Below, piece after piece: positions 1-5,914 of a DNA stretch of 6,076 nucleotides. The stretch is from Candidatus Gastranaerophilales bacterium (GTDB lineage: Bacteria > Cyanobacteriota > Vampirovibrionia > Gastranaerophilales > Gastranaerophilaceae): positions 1-6,076 of the forward strand of contig JAJPXE010000041.1 in the NCBI GenBank assembly GCA_021205645.1, written 5' to 3'. Under the pieces are notes generated by a model. It did not search any database and was not told where the DNA came from. It worked only from the letters and a program-made list of their open reading frames with translations. Made by a program: the position numbers and the translations under genes. The first letter of the stretch is position 1, and the number at the start of each line of letters is the position of its first letter.

Positions 1-26
1 GCTAACAAAAGCAAAAATTCAACAAC

Positions 27-1187
27 CTAAAATCCTGTACGGATAGAATTTTTGCCAAAGCGTTTTTCAATATTATCTATACATTTACTCAATCTTTCAT
101 CTTTTTGGTTTTCGTAATCAAATAATGACAACTGCTCATCATTCCCGAAAGACAGATGCTCAAGAACAATGCCCGTGCTTCTGTACATCACATTTGGCTT
201 ATAGAGTTTAGCAAGCAGTTCATTGACGGATTTTTGAAGTGTAAGTTCAAAATCAACCTGTTTGTGAAGAATTTGTTTATCAAAATACGTCATAAAATCT
301 TTTGTCTTGAGCATTACGCCGATACAGCCGCATTTTCCGTTATGAGATCGCAATCTTGCACAGGTACTGTGAAGATGTCTTGCAAGTTCTGTTTTTATAA
401 CCCTTAAATCATCGGAAAATGTTCCGTCGCATATTGTTGAAGTATCCTGTATTGATTTAGGCGGTTCATAGCGGTTATCTACCTTTGATATAACCTCCCC
501 CAAAAGCTCGTGCCGCAGCTCAACTCCGTTGATACCGAGTTTAGATTTTATCCATTCATCTGTTTTAGAGATAAATTCATAACCTGTCAGAACACCGTAT
601 CTTCTTAAAGTCAAACTGTTAGCCTTTCCTATCCCGCAAATTTCGTCAATACCTGTTGTCTCAAGCTCGGAAAGGATTTTATGCGTTCCTATTGAGTAAA
701 TACCGCCGTATCTTTTTGCCTTATCACTTGCTAATTTTGCGAGTGTTTTTGAAACTGATATACCTATTGATACAGGTATATCAGTCTTTTGCATAATGGT
801 TTCTCTTATCAATTTAGCGATATTGATATAGTTTCTTCCGAACAACTTTCTTGTACCCGTTAAATCGATATAAGCTTCATCAACTGAAACAACTTCGACA
901 TCTGGACTGAAATCATTCAAGCAGGACATCACTCTTTTTGAATATTCGTGGTATTTATCGTGGTTCGCGACTATATAATTAGCTTCGGGAAACTCTTTTT
1001 TTGCCATAAACATCGGCATACCCATTCTAATCCCGAGTTGTTTTGCTTCTTTTGAACGTGAAATAACACAGCCGTTTCTGCCTGAAATCACACAGGTCGG
1101 AGTATTTTTATAACCTTTATCATCTGCTTGTTCACATGATACAAAAAATGAGTCACAATCTACCAGTGCTATTATTCGTTTTTTCAT
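27..1187 (-). CDS. Y-family DNA polymerase, UmuC-like (translesion synthesis)
   Basis: This gene encodes an error-prone polymerase that copies past damaged bases in the cytoplasm. From the chosen start it is 386 residues, close to UmuC/DinB length. The palm begins with D10-C-D12 and aromatic pair F14-F15 (F15 is the likely steric gate). The metal-binding S-V-D103-E104 motif, the GISVSKTLAKLAS segment (142-154) and a helix-hairpin-helix GIGK (185-188) follow. QLSLF at 352-356 matches the beta-clamp binding motif (QLxLF). GCVISRSKEAK at 39-49 resembles UmuC/MucB/RumB more than DinB, but no umuD-like gene is visible. I chose ATG 1187 because it gives the family's normal N-terminus. In-frame ATGs at 1229 and 1250 would add 14 or 21 residues, and 1229 overlaps the kdsC stop. 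None of the three has a good ribosome binding site. The family call is firm; the subfamily and start are less so. Confidence 0.93.
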   Translation of the reverse strand: MKKRIIALVDCDSFFVSCEQADDKGYKNTPTCVISGRNGCVISRSKEAKQLGIRMGMPMFMAKKEFPEANYIVANHDKYHEYSKRVMSCLNDFSPDVEVVSVDEAYIDLTGTRKLFGRNYINIAKLIRETIMQKTDIPVSIGISVSKTLAKLASDKAKRYGGIYSIGTHKILSELETTGIDEICGIGKANSLTLRRYGVLTGYEFISKTDEWIKSKLGINGVELRHELLGEVISKVDNRYEPPKSIQDTSTICDGTFSDDLRVIKTELARHLHSTCARLRSHNGKCGCIGVMLKTKDFMTYFDKQILHKQVDFELTLQKSVNELLAKLYKPNVMYRSTGIVLEHLSFGNDEQLSLFDYENQKDERLSKCIDNIEKRFGKNSIRTGF

Positions 1188-1193
1188 AACAAC

Positions 1194-1221
1194 ATTATAG
1201 ATTATGTTTGAATTTTTTCTA
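1194..1221 (-). promoter_or_regulatory. Candidate promoter of the Y-family polymerase
   Basis: A perfect TATAAT (1199 down to 1194, minus strand) lies in the 34-base gap after kdsC. A TAGAAA -35-like box (1221-1216, 4 of 6 matches to TTGACA) sits 16 bases upstream. Only six bases (GTTGTT) separate the -10 from ATG 1187, so transcription would begin at or next to the A of the start codon. No LexA-type dyad was found. In AT-rich DNA such boxes also arise by chance. Confidence 0.4.
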
Positions 1222-1764
1222 TTATTCATTAATGGCTGTTCTTTGGGCATTTTTCACAATTTCAAGAGGTTCAATATTTTTGCATTTCAAAACAAAATCG
1301 CACAGTTCTCTGATTGCACCGTGACCTCCGTCTTTTGAAGATATGAAATCACAAATTTGTTTCACTTCGCTAACTGCATCATTCGGACAGCACGCCAGTC
1401 CGGCACATTCAAGAATACATATATCGGGCAAATCATCACCCATATAGGATACATTTTCCATTGTAAGGTTATATTTTCGGGTGATTTCTTCCAGCACGGG
1501 CAATTTATATTTTATTCCCTGATGAAGTTCGGTTATACCGAGATTTTTAGCACGGGCTTCAACTGTTCCGTTTTCCCTTGCCGTTATTATTACTGTGATT
1601 ATTCCTGCTTTTTCAACACATACAATTCCCTGTCCGTCTTTAGCATTAAAAATTTTTGTTTCTTTGCCGTTTTCATCAAACACCAACCCGCCGTCGGTAA
1701 ATACGCCGTCGACGTCAAATGCCATCAACTTAATTTTTGCGGCTTTTTCGTTTAATGAACCCAT
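1222..1764 (-). CDS. kdsC: 3-deoxy-D-manno-octulosonate 8-phosphate phosphatase (KdsC, HAD family)
   Basis: KdsC hydrolyses KDO 8-phosphate to KDO and phosphate, the third step of KDO synthesis for the lipopolysaccharide core, in the cytoplasm. The 180-residue protein has the cap-less C1-type HAD layout: DVDGVFTDG (nucleophile D17, acid/base D19), the KDGQG loop (42-46), motif II IITAR (59-63), motif III lysine probably K87, and motif IV MGDDLPD (108-114). The family tail GGHGAIRE is at 146-153. Motif II reads T-A-R-E-N where KdsC proteins usually have T-G-R followed by a small residue. The start ATG shares one base with the kdsD stop (TAATG), and AGGGG at 1776-1772 lies seven bases upstream, so translation is probably coupled to kdsD. 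The neighbouring isomerase supports KdsC over other small HAD phosphatases. Confidence 0.93.
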   Translation of the reverse strand: MGSLNEKAAKIKLMAFDVDGVFTDGGLVFDENGKETKIFNAKDGQGIVCVEKAGIITVIITARENGTVEARAKNLGITELHQGIKYKLPVLEEITRKYNLTMENVSYMGDDLPDICILECAGLACCPNDAVSEVKQICDFISSKDGGHGAIRELCDFVLKCKNIEPLEIVKNAQRTAINE

Positions 1765-2738
1765 TATACAACCCCTGCTTTCAGGATATCGTGAATATGT
1801 ACAACCCCTATCGGGCGGTTATCGTCATTAATAACAGGAAGTGCAGTAATTGAATATTTTTCCATAAGATGAAGTGCTGTTGCCGCAAAATCACTTGTTT
1901 GAACGGTTTTAGGATTTACTGTCATAACATTTTTTGCGGATAACACATTGATATCAGGATACTTTAGAACAGTTCTTCTTATATCACCGTCGGTCATCAT
2001 TCCGCTTAATCGTCCTGATTTATCAATAATCAAAGCCATACCCAGTTTGTAATCGGATATAAGCCTGATTAAATCGGTAAAATTCATTTCTTCACCGGCA
2101 ATCGGTAGCGTTCTGTTTTTACTCATCATCAAGTCAGCTACCCGGTATTTGATACCTTTTCCGAGTGCGCCTCCGGGATGATAGACAAGGAAATCTTCGG
2201 CGGTAAAACCTCGTTTTTCCAGCAGACAGACAGCCAGCGCATCGCCCATTGCCAGCGTTGCGGTTGTACTGGCGGTTGGAGCTTTTCCGAGAGGGCAGGC
2301 TTCTTTTTCGACTGATATATCAAGGACGACTTCACCTGATTTCGCCAGAGTGGATCCATTTCTTCCTGTCATTGAAATAATCGGAACTCCAAACCGTTTA
2401 ATCAACGGCAGAAGGTTTAATAGCTCCTGTGTTTCGCCGCTGTTTGAGATAGCTATCACGACATCTTCCCGTGTTATAATACCGCTGTCGCCGTGAGTGC
2501 TTTCGGCAGGATGAAGGAAATACGACGGAGTGCCTGTCGATGTCAGTGTTGCAGCTATTTTTTTTCCGATTAATCCTGATTTACCCATGCCTGTAATTAT
2601 CACACGACCTTTACAGTTATACAAAAGTTCTATTGCTTTATCAAACTCGACTCCAAGCGAATTTTTTAAGCGTAATATCGCATTTGCTTCAATATCAAAA
2701 ACTTCGCATGCCAGTCTGTTCAAATTTATTGTTTTCAT
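1764..2738 (-). CDS. kdsD: Arabinose-5-phosphate isomerase (KdsD/KpsF), SIS plus two CBS domains
   Basis: KdsD interconverts ribulose 5-phosphate and arabinose 5-phosphate, the first committed sugar of the KDO pathway. At 324 residues it has the family's normal size. The SIS domain (about 30-180) carries GMGKSG (50-55), HPAESTHGD (76-84), SNSGETQE (98-105), EACPLGKAPTASTT (146-159) and HPGGALG (187-193). Residues that match the E. coli active site as I recall it (Lys59, His88, Glu111, Glu152, His193) are K53, H82, E105, E146 and H187, all at a constant offset of six. Two CBS repeats follow (about 200-258 and 270-324), with VADLMM and NVMTVNPKTV at their starts. AGGAG at 2749-2745, six bases from the ATG, fixes the start. 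It is the first gene of the kdsD-kdsC pair. The sequence cannot separate housekeeping KdsD from capsule-type KpsF, but the adjacent kdsC favours KdsD. Confidence 0.95.
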   Translation of the reverse strand: MKTINLNRLACEVFDIEANAILRLKNSLGVEFDKAIELLYNCKGRVIITGMGKSGLIGKKIAATLTSTGTPSYFLHPAESTHGDSGIITREDVVIAISNSGETQELLNLLPLIKRFGVPIISMTGRNGSTLAKSGEVVLDISVEKEACPLGKAPTASTTATLAMGDALAVCLLEKRGFTAEDFLVYHPGGALGKGIKYRVADLMMSKNRTLPIAGEEMNFTDLIRLISDYKLGMALIIDKSGRLSGMMTDGDIRRTVLKYPDINVLSAKNVMTVNPKTVQTSDFAATALHLMEKYSITALPVINDDNRPIGVVHIHDILKAGVV

Positions 2739-2744
2739 TTGGTA

Positions 2745-2776
2745 CTCCTGTCTTTTATTTTTGTTACTGCATTATA
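2745..2776 (-). promoter_or_regulatory. -10 box and ribosome binding site of kdsD
   Basis: On the minus strand a perfect TATAAT (2776-2771) is followed 21 bases later by AGGAG (2749-2745), which is six bases from the kdsD ATG. The implied 5' leader is about 25 bases. No convincing -35 box is visible at 15-19 bases. The box lies in the 129-base gap shared with the divergent small gene, so regulation of the two could interact. Confidence 0.5.
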
Positions 2777-2855
2777 TACCAAAAATAGTCTAAATATATT
2801 ATTTTTAAGAAATATTATCAAATTTTTATTCAAATCAGCCGATAGATTTGATTAT

Positions 2856-2860
2856 AGAGG
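2856..2860 (+). promoter_or_regulatory. Ribosome binding site that sets the start of the small divergent gene
   Basis: AGAGG is seven bases before ATG 2868. The reading frame stays open upstream to ATG 2739, but that part would encode a hydrophobic, AT-driven stretch and would begin next to the kdsD start codon, with no ribosome binding site. The signal therefore favours 2868. Confidence 0.6.
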
Positions 2861-2867
2861 ACATAGA

Positions 2868-3173
2868 ATGTTACAGGTATTTACAAAAGACGTTTCGACA
2901 CTGGTTCTTGACAGTGCAGCCCCTGAGAAGAATATTGAGAGTGTAGCATCGCACATAAAGTTATGCAGCTGCAAGAATATGACTATTGATATAACAAATC
3001 TGAACATACTTGATGCTTGCAGAGTTTCGGCATTATGTTCGACGATGCATTATATGAAATATCCTGACGGACAAATCAACTGGATAGTCAATTCCGAGGC
3101 GGTTGAAGCTTGTGTGTCGATGATGGGTTTAGGTAACAGCAGTTTTGGTGTAGGGGCAAATATAGGGGGATAA
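2868..3173 (+). CDS. Small conserved-looking protein, STAS-like pattern, function unknown
   Basis: This 101-residue protein is soluble, with no signal peptide or membrane segment. I do not recognise a named family with certainty. Its centre reads like a STAS (anti-sigma factor antagonist) core: a strand MTIDITNLNILD (38-49), a helix from A50 to about Y65, a strand QINWIVNSE (69-77) and a helix EAVEACVSMMGL (77-88). In SpoIIAA-type proteins the strand ends in Asp-Ser-Ser and the first Ser is phosphorylated. Here the equivalent is D49-A50-C51, so the phospho-acceptor is missing. It has five cysteines (C33, C35, C51, C57, C82) and a glycine-rich tail. It is transcribed divergently from kdsD and stands alone; no anti-sigma kinase or sigma factor is nearby. 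That it is a real gene is likely from the ribosome binding site and protein-like composition. The STAS assignment is inference. Confidence 0.75.
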   Translation: MLQVFTKDVSTLVLDSAAPEKNIESVASHIKLCSCKNMTIDITNLNILDACRVSALCSTMHYMKYPDGQINWIVNSEAVEACVSMMGLGNSSFGVGANIGG

Positions 3174-3242
3174 ATGCGTATGTATGTGTGCGGTAAATAT
3201 AGAGAGTAAACGGTAAATGCAGGTGTAAACGATACCCCCGCT

Positions 3243-3301
3243 CCCCGTAGGGTGAGAGGGTAATTAACTAATTCGCATGGCTATCACCTCACCCGCAGGG
3301 G
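3243..3301. repeat. Imperfect inverted repeat (CCCC-N3-GGGTGAG / CTCACCC-N3-GGGG)
   Basis: The left arm is CCCC (3243-3246), GTA, then GGGTGAG (3250-3256). The right arm is CTCACCC (3288-3294), GCA, then GGGG (3298-3301). Eleven base pairs interrupted by a symmetric three-base internal loop enclose a 31-base loop. As RNA it would be a stable stem-loop, but no T-tract follows, so it is not a normal intrinsic terminator for the gene ending at 3173. Confidence 0.6.
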
Positions 3302-3366
3302 TAAATGGGGGTAAATGGGGGTAAATGGATTGTATTCCGGAACTTGCATGACTATCACTTCACCCG
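3270..3366 (+). repeat. Direct repeat, two 26-base copies 71 bases apart
   Basis: Copies lie at 3270-3295 and 3341-3366 and match at 22 of 26 bases; all four differences are transitions. The shared core contains GCATG, CTATCAC and TCACCCG. The right arm of the inverted repeat at 3243-3301 overlaps the first copy, so the second may descend from a duplicated element. In both copies the embedded ATG would read Met-(Ala/Thr)-Ile-Thr-Ser-Pro. Confidence 0.65.
3297..3328 (+). repeat. Tandem repeat, three units of a 10-base GGGGGTAAAT motif
   Basis: Units at 3297-3306 (AGGGGTAAAT), 3307-3316 and 3317-3326 (both GGGGGTAAAT) are followed by GG. It fills the space between the two copies of the 26-base direct repeat. 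GGTAAAT also occurs twice upstream (3192-3198 and 3212-3218). The G-runs are too few for a standard four-run quadruplex with three or more tetrads. Confidence 0.8.
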
Positions 3367-3381
3367 AATTTGTAAGCTCAC

Positions 3382-3461
3382 TTGCGGCAGCGGGTGTCGA
3401 CTCCGTCGACATAGTCAGCCGTGCGGCAGCGGGTGCTGCTGTACAACACATTCTGCCGCAA
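3382..3461. repeat. Short repeat cluster around TGCGGCAG
   Basis: TGCGGCAGCGGGTG occurs exactly twice in direct orientation, at 3383-3396 and 3422-3435, 39 bases apart. TTGCGGCAG (3382-3390) has its perfect inverted partner CTGCCGCAA at 3453-3461. Between them GTCGAC-TCC-GTCGAC (3396-3410) is a six-base inverted repeat with a three-base loop. The block could fold into a branched structure. Confidence 0.65.
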
Positions 3462-3477
3462 AGCTCGCAAACAAATT

Positions 3478-3551
3478 CTGCCCTCTCCTGCGGAGCGGAC
3501 AGTGCAACTGCTTCGCTGTTGCACACGCTGCCGCTCCGCAGGAGAGGGCGG
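3478..3551. repeat. Long near-perfect hairpin, 18-base arms
   Basis: CCCTCTCCTGCGGAGCGG (3481-3498) is exactly complementary to CCGCTCCGCAGGAGAGGG (3531-3548). The pairing extends to 3478 and 3551 with a single T/G position. The loop holds a second inverted repeat, GTGCAAC (3502-3508) and GTTGCAC (3518-3524), so nearly the whole 74 bases can pair. It is not followed by a T-tract. It resembles small palindromic intergenic elements (REP or MITE-like) more than a terminator, but I cannot assign it to a known family. Confidence 0.85.
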
Positions 3552-3662
3552 GGTATTAATTCTTTTGCCTCGCCCAAATAATCCAAGTCGAAAAAATTTA
3601 ATTTTCCGCAAACTCTAATATAATCTGAAAATATACATTATATCGGCTTTTGTTTTTGTTTG

Positions 3663-3703
3663 TGCTAAAATATCACTATAATATTACTAAAATAACAAAG
3701 GGA
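3663..3703 (+). promoter_or_regulatory. Candidate lysS promoter and ribosome binding site
   Basis: Two overlapping -10 candidates are visible: an extended form TGCTAAAAT (3663-3671), and a perfect TATAAT (3677-3682) with the -35-like TTTTGT (3654-3659) 17 bases upstream. AAAGGGA (3697-3703) follows, with its last G nine bases before the lysS ATG. The leader would be only about 25-35 bases, too short for a T-box or riboswitch. Confidence 0.5.
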
Positions 3704-3711
3704 ATTTCAAC

Positions 3712-5214
3712 ATGAGTGACAATGCTATAAAAGAACCTGTTTCCGCAAAAGAAACAATGCGTCAGAGAAGACTCCAAAAACTGGCTGAATTGATTGATAA
3801 AGGAATTAATCCTTATCCTTATTCTTTTAACAAAGATATTGATGCAGCACAACTTCAGGAAAAATATAAAGACCTCCCGGCAGGCGAAGAAACGGAGGAT
3901 TTCTATTCAGTTGCAGGCAGAGTTATGGCTATCAGAAACACGGGTATGTTCATCGACCTAATGGATTCTTCAGGGAAAATACAGATATTTTCACACAAAG
4001 AAAACATGGATGTTGAAAAATTTAAAACCCTAAAATTAATAGATGTAGGTGATATAATGGGATTTTACGGTTCTATCAGAAGAACCCCGAGAGGTGAATT
4101 ATCTATAAAGGCAAAAGAATATACAATCCTGTCGAAATCACTCCAGACACTTCCTGAAAAGTTTCACGGACTGACCGATCAGGAAACACGCTACCGCCAG
4201 AGATATGTTGATCTTATTGTTAACGAAAAAACCAGAGATACATTCAGAAAAAGAAGCTTGATTATCCAAAAAATCAGAGAATACCTGACAAACAAAGGAT
4301 TTTTGGAGGTGGAAACACCAATGCTTCACACTCAGGCAAGCGGTGCAAATGCCCGACCGTTCACAACACATCACAACACACTTGATATGGATTTGACACT
4401 CAGAATAGCACCTGAACTCCACCTGAAACGGCTTATGGTAGGCGGTTTGAGTGAAAAAATATTTGAATTAAACAGATGTTTCAGAAATGAAGGACTTGAT
4501 ACACGCCACAATCCCGAATTTACTATGATTGAACTTTATCAATCATTTGTTGATTATAACGATATGATGGAGCTGACCGAAAACCTTGTATCTTACGTTG
4601 CGCAGGAAGTATTGGGTACAACAAAGATAACCTACGGCGAAAATGAAATTGACCTAACCCCGCCATGGGACAGAAAGACAATGCTCGGAGCTGTTAAAGA
4701 TGCAACCGGTGTTGATTTTATGGAAATCTATACGGCGGAGGAAGCTGTTAAAAAAGCCCGTGAACTCCATGTGGATGTTGATGATGATATGAACTGGGGA
4801 CAAGTTATTGATGCCGTATTTGAGGCAAAGGTCGAACCGGCACTTATTCAACCGTGCCATATTATAGATTATCCGAGAGAAATCTCACCGCTTGCGAAAG
4901 CTCACAGAGATAACGACAGATTGACCGAACGTTTTGAAACCCGTGTGAACGGCTGGGAAATAGCAAATGCATTTTCTGAATTATCAGACCCGATTGATCA
5001 GAGATACAGATTTGAAGCTCAAGCTATTGCAAAAGCTAACGGCGATGAGGAGGCAATGTCAATTGATGAAGATTACGTCAATGCACTGGAATATGGTCTT
5101 GCACCTACAGGCGGTATGGGAATGGGAATTGACCGGTTAGTCATGCTGCTTACTAATTCGCCGACGATACGCGACGTTATTGCTTTCCCGACTATGAGAA
5201 AATTATCTGAATAA
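3712..5214 (+). CDS. lysS: Lysyl-tRNA synthetase, class II
   Basis: LysS charges tRNA-Lys with lysine using ATP, in the cytoplasm. At 500 residues it matches the usual bacterial length. An N-terminal helix region is followed by the OB-fold anticodon-binding domain (about 65-140), then the class II catalytic core. Motif 1 is the GFLEVETPML segment (196-205, invariant Pro at 203). Motif 2 is FRNEG (257-261) followed by TRHNPEF (264-270). Motif 3 is GIDRL (472-476) with the ATP-binding Arg475. The GANARPF segment (213-219) is typical of LysRS. All key residues are intact. The first ATG is chosen because AAAGGGA lies just upstream. It is followed 46 bases later by clpP on the same strand with no strong terminator between them, so some co-transcription is likely. 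Confidence 0.98.
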   Translation: MSDNAIKEPVSAKETMRQRRLQKLAELIDKGINPYPYSFNKDIDAAQLQEKYKDLPAGEETEDFYSVAGRVMAIRNTGMFIDLMDSSGKIQIFSHKENMDVEKFKTLKLIDVGDIMGFYGSIRRTPRGELSIKAKEYTILSKSLQTLPEKFHGLTDQETRYRQRYVDLIVNEKTRDTFRKRSLIIQKIREYLTNKGFLEVETPMLHTQASGANARPFTTHHNTLDMDLTLRIAPELHLKRLMVGGLSEKIFELNRCFRNEGLDTRHNPEFTMIELYQSFVDYNDMMELTENLVSYVAQEVLGTTKITYGENEIDLTPPWDRKTMLGAVKDATGVDFMEIYTAEEAVKKARELHVDVDDDMNWGQVIDAVFEAKVEPALIQPCHIIDYPREISPLAKAHRDNDRLTERFETRVNGWEIANAFSELSDPIDQRYRFEAQAIAKANGDEEAMSIDEDYVNALEYGLAPTGGMGMGIDRLVMLLTNSPTIRDVIAFPTMRKLSE

Positions 5215-5228
5215 TTCACTGGTTTGTA

Positions 5229-5248
5229 TTATAATAAAATTATTATAA
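5229..5248. promoter_or_regulatory. A/T dyad next to the clpP ribosome binding site
   Basis: TTATAATAA (5229-5237) and TTATTATAA (5240-5248) are perfect inverted copies separated by AA. The left arm contains a TATAAT (5230-5235) that could be a clpP -10 box, and the right arm runs into the ribosome binding site AAAGGAG (5247-5253), seven bases before the clpP ATG. It could be an operator, a weak RNA hairpin limiting ribosome access, or chance in AT-rich DNA. Confidence 0.4.
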
Positions 5249-5260
5249 AGGAGAATATAT

Positions 5261-5872
5261 ATGAGCGATATGTCAAAGATTTTAAGCTACGTACCTACGG
5301 TTATTGAATCATCCTCACGGGGTGAACGTTCTTTTGATATCTTTTCCCGACTGTTAAGAGAAAGGATAGTATTTTTAGGTACGGAAATTGATGATGATGT
5401 GGCAAACTCGATAGTCGCTCAATTATTATTGCTTGACAGCGAAAATCCGGAAAAAGATATTATGTTGTATATTAACAGCCCCGGAGGTGTGATAACAGCC
5501 GGCATGGCAATATATGACACGATGAACCTTATCAAAGCAGATGTATCAACAATATGCCTCGGTGAAGCGGCAAGTATGGGTTCATTCTTATTATCATCGG
5601 GAGCAAAAGGCAAAAGGTTGGCATTACCGAGTGCAAGGATTATGATACATCAGCCGTTAGGCGGTGCTAAAGGACAGGCAACAGATATTGAACTTGAAGC
5701 AAAAGAAATCCTCCGAATGAAAGATATGCTTATAAAAATTCTGGCAGAAAATTCCGGTCAGGACGTTAAGAAAGTCAAAGAGGACTGTGAGCGCGACTAT
5801 TATATGTCTGCCGCTCAGGCAGTTGAATACGGATTGATAGATAAAGTTATCACATCGGATGAGCTGAAATAA
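5261..5872 (+). CDS. clpP: ATP-dependent Clp protease proteolytic subunit ClpP
   Basis: ClpP forms a 14-subunit barrel that degrades proteins unfolded by a Clp ATPase such as ClpX, in the cytoplasm. The 203-residue protein has the full serine-protease fold. The N-terminus has VPTVIE (11-16) and GERSFDIFSRLLRERIVFLG (21-40). The oxyanion-hole loop NSPGG is at 72-76. The catalytic triad is S105 (in GEAASMG), H130 (in MIHQPLGG) and D179 (in ERDYYMSA). Glu102 before AASM is unusual; Gln, Leu or Met are the residues I expect there. The start is fixed by AAAGGAG seven bases upstream; a second ATG three codons later is less well placed. Neither clpX nor tig, its frequent neighbours, is in the window; here clpP follows lysS instead. 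Confidence 0.98.
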   Translation: MSDMSKILSYVPTVIESSSRGERSFDIFSRLLRERIVFLGTEIDDDVANSIVAQLLLLDSENPEKDIMLYINSPGGVITAGMAIYDTMNLIKADVSTICLGEAASMGSFLLSSGAKGKRLALPSARIMIHQPLGGAKGQATDIELEAKEILRMKDMLIKILAENSGQDVKKVKEDCERDYYMSAAQAVEYGLIDKVITSDELK

Positions 5873-5914
5873 AAATGTAAAGAATTCAAAATATTCTTTA
5901 TTGCTTTCATTATA

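Larger units (their letters stand above)
3174..3711 (+). other. 538-base spacer without a convincing gene, rich in repeats
   Basis: Between the small gene and lysS the base composition changes: about 3225-3560 is much richer in G and C than either flank, and from about 3560 to lysS it is AT-rich again and holds the lysS promoter. The GC-rich part carries several overlapping inverted, direct and tandem repeats, listed separately. Open frames exist on both strands here, but they overlap one another across palindromic DNA, so I do not call them genes. No tRNA, riboswitch, T-box leader or transposase is recognisable. Decayed mobile DNA, a small palindromic element or a structured RNA are all possible. 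Confidence 0.6.

Noticed and set aside
156..1831. Long plus-strand frames opposite the polymerase and kdsC.
   Set aside because: They are antisense shadows of well-supported genes and show no family features.
2739..2867. Upstream extension of the small gene to ATG 2739.
   Set aside because: It would begin next to the divergent kdsD start codon, has no ribosome binding site and encodes an AT-driven hydrophobic stretch; AGAGG before 2868 gives a better start.
3297..3328. G-quadruplex in the GGGGGTAAAT tandem repeat.
   Set aside because: Only three runs of four or more G are present; the fourth is GG, so only a weak two-layer structure is possible.
3284..3618. Several overlapping open frames on both strands in the GC-rich spacer (65-100 residues).
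   Set aside because: They lie across palindromic, stop-poor DNA, mirror each other on opposite strands, lack good ribosome binding sites and resemble no family I know.
3174..3711. CRISPR array or retron-like RNA in the repeat-rich spacer.
   Set aside because: Repeats are not regularly spaced with unique spacers, and no cas gene or reverse transcriptase is in the window.
5878..5900. Inverted repeat TAAAGAAT / ATTCTTTA just after clpP as an intrinsic terminator.
   Set aside because: The eight-base stem has a single G-C pair and is not followed by a T-run, so it is too weak to claim.
5909..5914. TATAAT on the minus strand after clpP as an antisense promoter.
   Set aside because: A lone -10 match without a -35 or extended -10 is expected by chance in AT-rich spacer DNA.
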